Source: Streptomyces sp. NBC_01314 | GTDB taxonomy: Bacteria; Actinomycetota; Actinomycetes; Streptomycetales; Streptomycetaceae | Reading direction: 5' to 3' | Assembly (NCBI RefSeq): GCF_041435215.1 | Contig: NZ_CP108394.1 | Span: 2,480,001-2,544,000 of the forward strand | DNA length: 64,000 nt | Part shown: piece by piece, positions 60,564 through 64,000 of the stretch | Layout: each line of letters begins with the position of its first letter | Position numbering within the stretch: position 1 is the first letter of the stretch | Program-made: the position numbers and the translations under genes | The notes under the pieces: model-generated | What the model was told of the DNA's origin: nothing | Database searches by the model: none | What the model saw: only the letters and a program-made list of their open reading frames with translations

Positions 60564-61367
60564 ATGACTGATGAGCAGGCAAATCTGAACGACGGCGGCC
60601 CCTCGAACGACGGCGACCGTGCGAACGGCGACCGGCCTCTCGACGGCAAGGTCGCGCTCGTGACCGGCGGCAGCCGCGGCATCGGTGCCGCTACGGCGGT
60701 GCGACTGGCCCGGGAGGGCGCGGACGTGGCCGTCACTTATGTACGTGGCAAGGAGGGCGCCGAGGAGGTCGTACGGGCCGTGGAGGCGCTCGGACGGCGG
60801 GGGGTGGCCCTGCGCGCGGACTCCGGGGACCCCGGGGAGGCGGCGGGCGCGGTGCGGCTGGCGGCCGAGGCGCTGGGCGGGCGGCTGGACGTGCTCGTGA
60901 ACAATGTGGGTGTCGGGGTGCTGGGGCCGCTGGAGAGCCTGCCGCTCGCCGAGGTGGACCGGGTGCTCGCCGTGAACGTGCGGGGCGTCTTCCTGGCGTC
61001 CCAGGCCGCAGCGGGCCGGATGGGGCGCGGCGGTCGGATCATCACCGTCGGGACGTGTATGACGCAGCGGGTGCCCGGTCCCGGCGGGACGCTCTACGCG
61101 ATGAGCAAGTCGGCGCTGGTCGGGTTGACGAAGGCGCTTGCCAGGGAGCTGGGTGGGCGGGGGATCACCGCGAATGTCGTGCATCCGGGGCCGACGGACA
61201 CGGACATGAATCCGGCGAGTGGGCCGTATGCGGCGGGGCAGGCGGAAATGACCGCGTTGGGAAGGTTCGGGACGGCTGCGGAGGTGGCGTCGATGGTGGC
61301 CTACCTGGCGGGGGCGGACTACGTGACCGGGGCGGAGTTCTCGGTGGACGGGGGGCATGCGGCGTAA
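60564..61367 (+). CDS. SDR-family NAD(P)-dependent oxidoreductase
   Basis: 267 residues from ATG 60564. A 25-residue hydrophilic N-terminal extension with Asp/Asn precedes the Rossmann motif ALVTGGSRGIGAATA. NNVG motif is LVNNVGVGVLG. Catalytic tyrosine/lysine: YAMSKSALV. The usual Ser, 12-14 residues earlier, lies in VGTCMTQ, where Thr/Cys replace Ser. C-terminal HPGPTDTDMNP and FSVDGGHAA. It oxidises or reduces an alcohol/ketone; 3-oxoacyl-ACP-reductase-like. Convergent with allantoicase with a 142-bp gap holding GC-rich CCCCGCGCCCC and GGGGC-CGT-GCCCC hairpin-like sequence (about 61477-61489), a weak terminator. Confidence 0.92.
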   Translation: MTDEQANLNDGGPSNDGDRANGDRPLDGKVALVTGGSRGIGAATAVRLAREGADVAVTYVRGKEGAEEVVRAVEALGRRGVALRADSGDPGEAAGAVRLAAEALGGRLDVLVNNVGVGVLGPLESLPLAEVDRVLAVNVRGVFLASQAAAGRMGRGGRIITVGTCMTQRVPGPGGTLYAMSKSALVGLTKALARELGGRGITANVVHPGPTDTDMNPASGPYAAGQAEMTALGRFGTAAEVASMVAYLAGADYVTGAEFSVDGGHAA

Positions 61368-61509
61368 GGGGGCGCCGGCGTATGTGGCTACGCGCGTACG
61401 CACATGCATGCCTACATGCCTACATGCCGGAGCTTCGTGGCATCTCGCGCGGATCCCCGCGCCCCCTGAAGGACACGGGGCCGTGCCCCTCGGATCGCCT
61501 GCGGAGCCG

Positions 61510-62640
61510 CTAGCCGCCCAGTTCCTGGTGGCGGGCCGACAGGCGGGTCCCGCCCTCTTCCGTCAGGGTGCCGAAGAGGCGTAGGCGGGAGATGCCGCCG
61601 TCGGGGTAGATGTCGACGCGGGCGTGGGTGGCCACGGCCGGGCTGTCGAGGACGAAGCGGTGGGTGGTGTCGGGCTGGAGGCGGGTGCGGGGGAGGATCT
61701 CGGTCCAGTCGCCGTCGTCGCCGTTCTTCACCGAGACCGTGGCCCAGCCCGCCGCGTTGCCCTTGAGGTACGCGGTGTCGATCTCCAGGGCGCGGATCTC
61801 GGACTGGGCGGCGAGACGGTAGCGGATCCAGTCGTTGCCCTGGTCACGTCGGCGGCGGGTCTCCCAGCACTCGTGCATCACCCGGGCACGGCCGGGCTGG
61901 ATGGTGTTGGTGGCGGGTGAGTAGAAGAGGTTGGAGGCGTCCTCTGCACGGCCGCCGTTCTCCAGGGCGACCACGTCGAAGGTGCCGAGGGCGGCCAGCC
62001 AGGCCGGGTCCGGTACGACCTCGCCGTACACGCGGAGGCGGGCTATGCCCCCGTCGGGGTGCTGGTTCAGGCGGAGGTGGGTGAAGCGCTGCTCGACGGA
62101 GACCTGGAAGCCGTTGGCCGCGTGGCCGCCGACCGGGGTGCGCGGGACGAGGGTCGTCCACTTCACGTCGTCGGCGAGCAGTTCCTCGGGCGACGGGGAA
62201 CCGGCCACGCACGCGCCCTCGACGGAGACCGCCTGCGGGTAGTTGCCGCGGAAGTGGGCCGTGTCGACGACGATCCCGCGGACAACGCCGGGCGCGCCCA
62301 GGCGGATCAGGGCCCAGTCGTGGTCGTCGGCCGTCGGCCAGGGGTGGTCGGCCGAGGCGCCCCGGCGGCGCCGTGTCTCCCAGCCGTCCATGATCTTGCC
62401 CTTGTGCCCGAAGTGCTCGGGGTCGAACTCTGCGCGCTCGGACACCAGCAGATTCTCGCGCTGGGCGAAGAACTCGTCGTTGGCGGCGACCACACCGGCG
62501 CCGAGCCTGCGGTCGGCGAGGTCGGCGTACCGGGTGAAGGGGAAGTCGGCGGTGCGGTAGTCCGCGTACGGGTCACCGCCGCCGTACGGGCTCGCGTCGC
62601 CGGTGAAGCTCGCCAGCGGGGAGTGCTGCTGCGCCGTCAC
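61510..62640 (-). CDS. alc: Allantoicase
   Basis: 376 residues from GTG 62640. Splits allantoate to ureidoglycolate and urea. Duplicated jelly-roll: repeat one has KIMDGWETRRRRG, DWALIRLGAPG, VVDTAHFRGNYPQ and LNQHPDGGIARLRVYGE; repeat two has RVMHECWETRRRRD, DWIRYRLAAQSE, EIDTAYLKGNAAG and DIYPDGGISRLRLFGT. Conserved in both halves as in all allantoicases. Lies 52 bp downstream of allantoinase, so one operon. Together they break down allantoin from purine degradation. Cytosolic. Confidence 0.96.
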   Translation of the reverse strand: MTAQQHSPLASFTGDASPYGGGDPYADYRTADFPFTRYADLADRRLGAGVVAANDEFFAQRENLLVSERAEFDPEHFGHKGKIMDGWETRRRRGASADHPWPTADDHDWALIRLGAPGVVRGIVVDTAHFRGNYPQAVSVEGACVAGSPSPEELLADDVKWTTLVPRTPVGGHAANGFQVSVEQRFTHLRLNQHPDGGIARLRVYGEVVPDPAWLAALGTFDVVALENGGRAEDASNLFYSPATNTIQPGRARVMHECWETRRRRDQGNDWIRYRLAAQSEIRALEIDTAYLKGNAAGWATVSVKNGDDGDWTEILPRTRLQPDTTHRFVLDSPAVATHARVDIYPDGGISRLRLFGTLTEEGGTRLSARHQELGG

Positions 62641-62692
62641 GATGATCAGGTCTGCCTTTCGGTTGTCGGCCGCTGCGGGTGCGGAGGGTGAA

Positions 62693-64000
62693 TCAGGGGG
62701 TCCGGGTGAGAAGTTGCCCCTTCGGGGTGGTGAACTCGCCGTCCACGACGATGCGTTCGCCGCGCAGCCAGGTGGACCTGACCACGCCGTACAGGGTTTT
62801 GCCGGCGTACGCGGTGACGCGGTTGCGGTGGTGGAGTGCGGCCGGGTCGACGGTGAAGGTCTCGTCCGGGGCGAGGACGGCGAAGTCGGCGTCGCGGCCG
62901 GCCTCGATGGCGCCCTTGCGGTCGTCCAGGCCGACCAGTTCGGCCGTGCGCGACGACATCCAGCGGACCACGTCCTCCAGGCCGTGACCGCGCCTGCGGG
63001 CCTCCGTCCAGACCGCCGCGAGGCTCAGCTGCAGGCCGGAGATTCCGCCCCAGGCGGTGGCGAAGTCGTCGGTCTTCAGGTCGGCCGTCGACGGGGAGTG
63101 GTCGGTGACCACGCAGTCGATCGTGCCGTCCGCGAGGGCCTGCCAGAGGAGGTCCTGGTTGGCGGACTCCCGGATGGGCGGGCAGCACTTGAACTCGCTC
63201 GCCCCGTCCGGGACTTCCTCGGCGGTGAGGGTGAGGTAGTGCGGGCAGGTCTCGACGGTGATGCGTACGCCGTCCCGCTTGGCCTCGGCGATCAGCGGGA
63301 GCGCGTCGCTGGAGGAGAGGTGGAGGACGTGGACGCGTGCGTCGAGCCGCCGGGCCTGCGCGATGAGGGCCGCGATGGCGGTGTCCTCGGCGTCGCGCGG
63401 GCGGGAGGCGAGGAAGTCGGCGTATCTGGGGCCGCCCCGCTGCGGTGCCGCGTCGAGGTGACGCGGATCCTCGGCGTGGACGATGAGCAGTCCGCCGAAG
63501 CCGGCGATCTCGGCCAGGGACCGGGCGAGACCGTCGTGGTCGAGGTGCGGGAACTCGTCCACGCCCGACGGCGACAGGAACGCCTTGAAGCCGAAGACCC
63601 CGGCGTCGTGCAGCGGCCGCAGGTCCTTGACGTTGTCGGGCAGGGCGCCGCCCCAGAAGCCGACGTCGATGTGGGCCTTCTCGGCGGCGACCTGGCGCTT
63701 CGTACGGAGGTGGTCGACCGTGGTGGTGGGCGGAAGGGAGTTGAGGGGCATGTCGACGAGGGTGGTGATGCCGCCGGCCGCCGCGGCGCGCGTGGCGGTC
63801 CAGAAGCCCTCCCAGTGGGTGCGGCCGGGGTCGTTCACATGCACATGGGTGTCGACGAGGCCGGGCAGCAGGACGTGGTCGCCGAGGTCCTCCAGACGGG
63901 CGCCGGACGGCACGTCTGCGTCGTACGGGAGTACGGCCGTGACCCTGCCGTCCGCGACGGCGACCGCGGCGGGGCGCGATCCGTCGGGGGTGATGACGCG
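62693..64000 (-). CDS. allB: Allantoinase, N-terminus beyond the window
   Basis: About 435 residues visible; the frame is open to base 64000 ([19 protein letters not shown]) and the start lies outside. Hydrolyses allantoin to allantoate. Metal site: [20 protein letters not shown] (both His), [14 protein letters not shown] (carboxylated Lys), [21 protein letters not shown] and VVTDHSPS with the catalytic Asp. Subgroup signature NDPGRTxWEGF is that of true allantoinases, unlike the hydantoinase at 20405-21808. First visible gene of the leftward allB-alc operon. Confidence 0.96.
   Translation of the reverse strand, partial: RVITPDGSRPAAVAVADGRVTAVLPYDADVPSGARLEDLGDHVLLPGLVDTHVHVNDPGRTHWEGFWTATRAAAAGGITTLVDMPLNSLPPTTTVDHLRTKRQVAAEKAHIDVGFWGGALPDNVKDLRPLHDAGVFGFKAFLSPSGVDEFPHLDHDGLARSLAEIAGFGGLLIVHAEDPRHLDAAPQRGGPRYADFLASRPRDAEDTAIAALIAQARRLDARVHVLHLSSSDALPLIAEAKRDGVRITVETCPHYLTLTAEEVPDGASEFKCCPPIRESANQDLLWQALADGTIDCVVTDHSPSTADLKTDDFATAWGGISGLQLSLAAVWTEARRRGHGLEDVVRWMSSRTAELVGLDDRKGAIEAGRDADFAVLAPDETFTVDPAALHHRNRVTAYAGKTLYGVVRSTWLRGERIVVDGEFTTPKGQLLTRTP

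Overview
The window is chromosomal DNA of a Streptomyces-type actinomycete. G+C is very high with third-position bias. GTG starts are common. Characteristic families include EboA/EboE/SCO3242-type proteins, F420-dependent enzymes, a BldA-type TTA codon in two genes, a Tat/Sec-secreted hydrolase repertoire and PcaDC fusions. About 50 genes are closely packed on both strands. No rRNA, tRNA, insertion sequence, prophage or CRISPR array was seen.

Layout. (1) 1-1742: a divergent Ni/Co efflux module, with a P1B-4 ATPase (cut by the window edge) and an NmtR-type ArsR repressor sharing a palindromic operator. (2) 1749-3775: an Asp-rich secreted-protein pseudogene, a macro-domain hydrolase and a previously hidden relic of a cytochrome P450. 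(3) 3776-10243: an ebo-like cluster (eboF, eboE, eboB, eboA, a TIM-barrel isomerase and the UbiA-like eboC) read leftward, followed by an FAD desaturase-like oxidoreductase, an inositol-phosphatase-like enzyme, a gamma-glutamyltransferase homologue, a methyltransferase, a DUF4232-type lipoprotein and a DUF3558-like protein. (4) 17523-26749: a reductive pyrimidine/hydantoin catabolism cluster with an NCS1 permease, an LLM-class F420 oxidoreductase, a dihydropyrimidinase, two paralogous beta-ureidopropionases, a PucR regulator and an omega-aminotransferase. (5) 27008-38719: a coiled-coil scaffold-like protein, a leaderless divergent XRE/methionine-aminopeptidase pair, a ClpC-like unfoldase, a secreted GGT, an unrecognised membrane-anchored protein, a secreted CocE/X-Pro hydrolase, an orphan GluA ATPase and a small conserved protein.

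(6) 38944-49304: an SGNH hydrolase with a TTA codon, exonuclease III, an MBL-fold hydrolase, a PcaD-PcaC fusion and a translationally coupled SNF2 helicase/SWIM zinc-finger pair. (7) 49446-53210: a ROK kinase coupled to a small membrane protein, and a GntR regulator divergent from a Gfo/Idh/MocA dehydrogenase with a palindromic operator. (8) 53457-61367: a P450, a LuxR response regulator, an aldo/keto reductase, a proline-rich membrane protein, a frameshifted histidine kinase, a small membrane protein, a RibD-like reductase and an SDR. (9) 61510-64000: allantoicase and allantoinase (cut by the edge), which together with region 4 make the window rich in nucleobase-nitrogen salvage.

Two cross-cutting patterns stand out. 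Several genes appear leaderless, with a -10 box 6-7 nt before the start codon. Many gene borders carry short degenerate tandem duplications (17-26 bp), three of which copy the stop or start region of the neighbouring gene.
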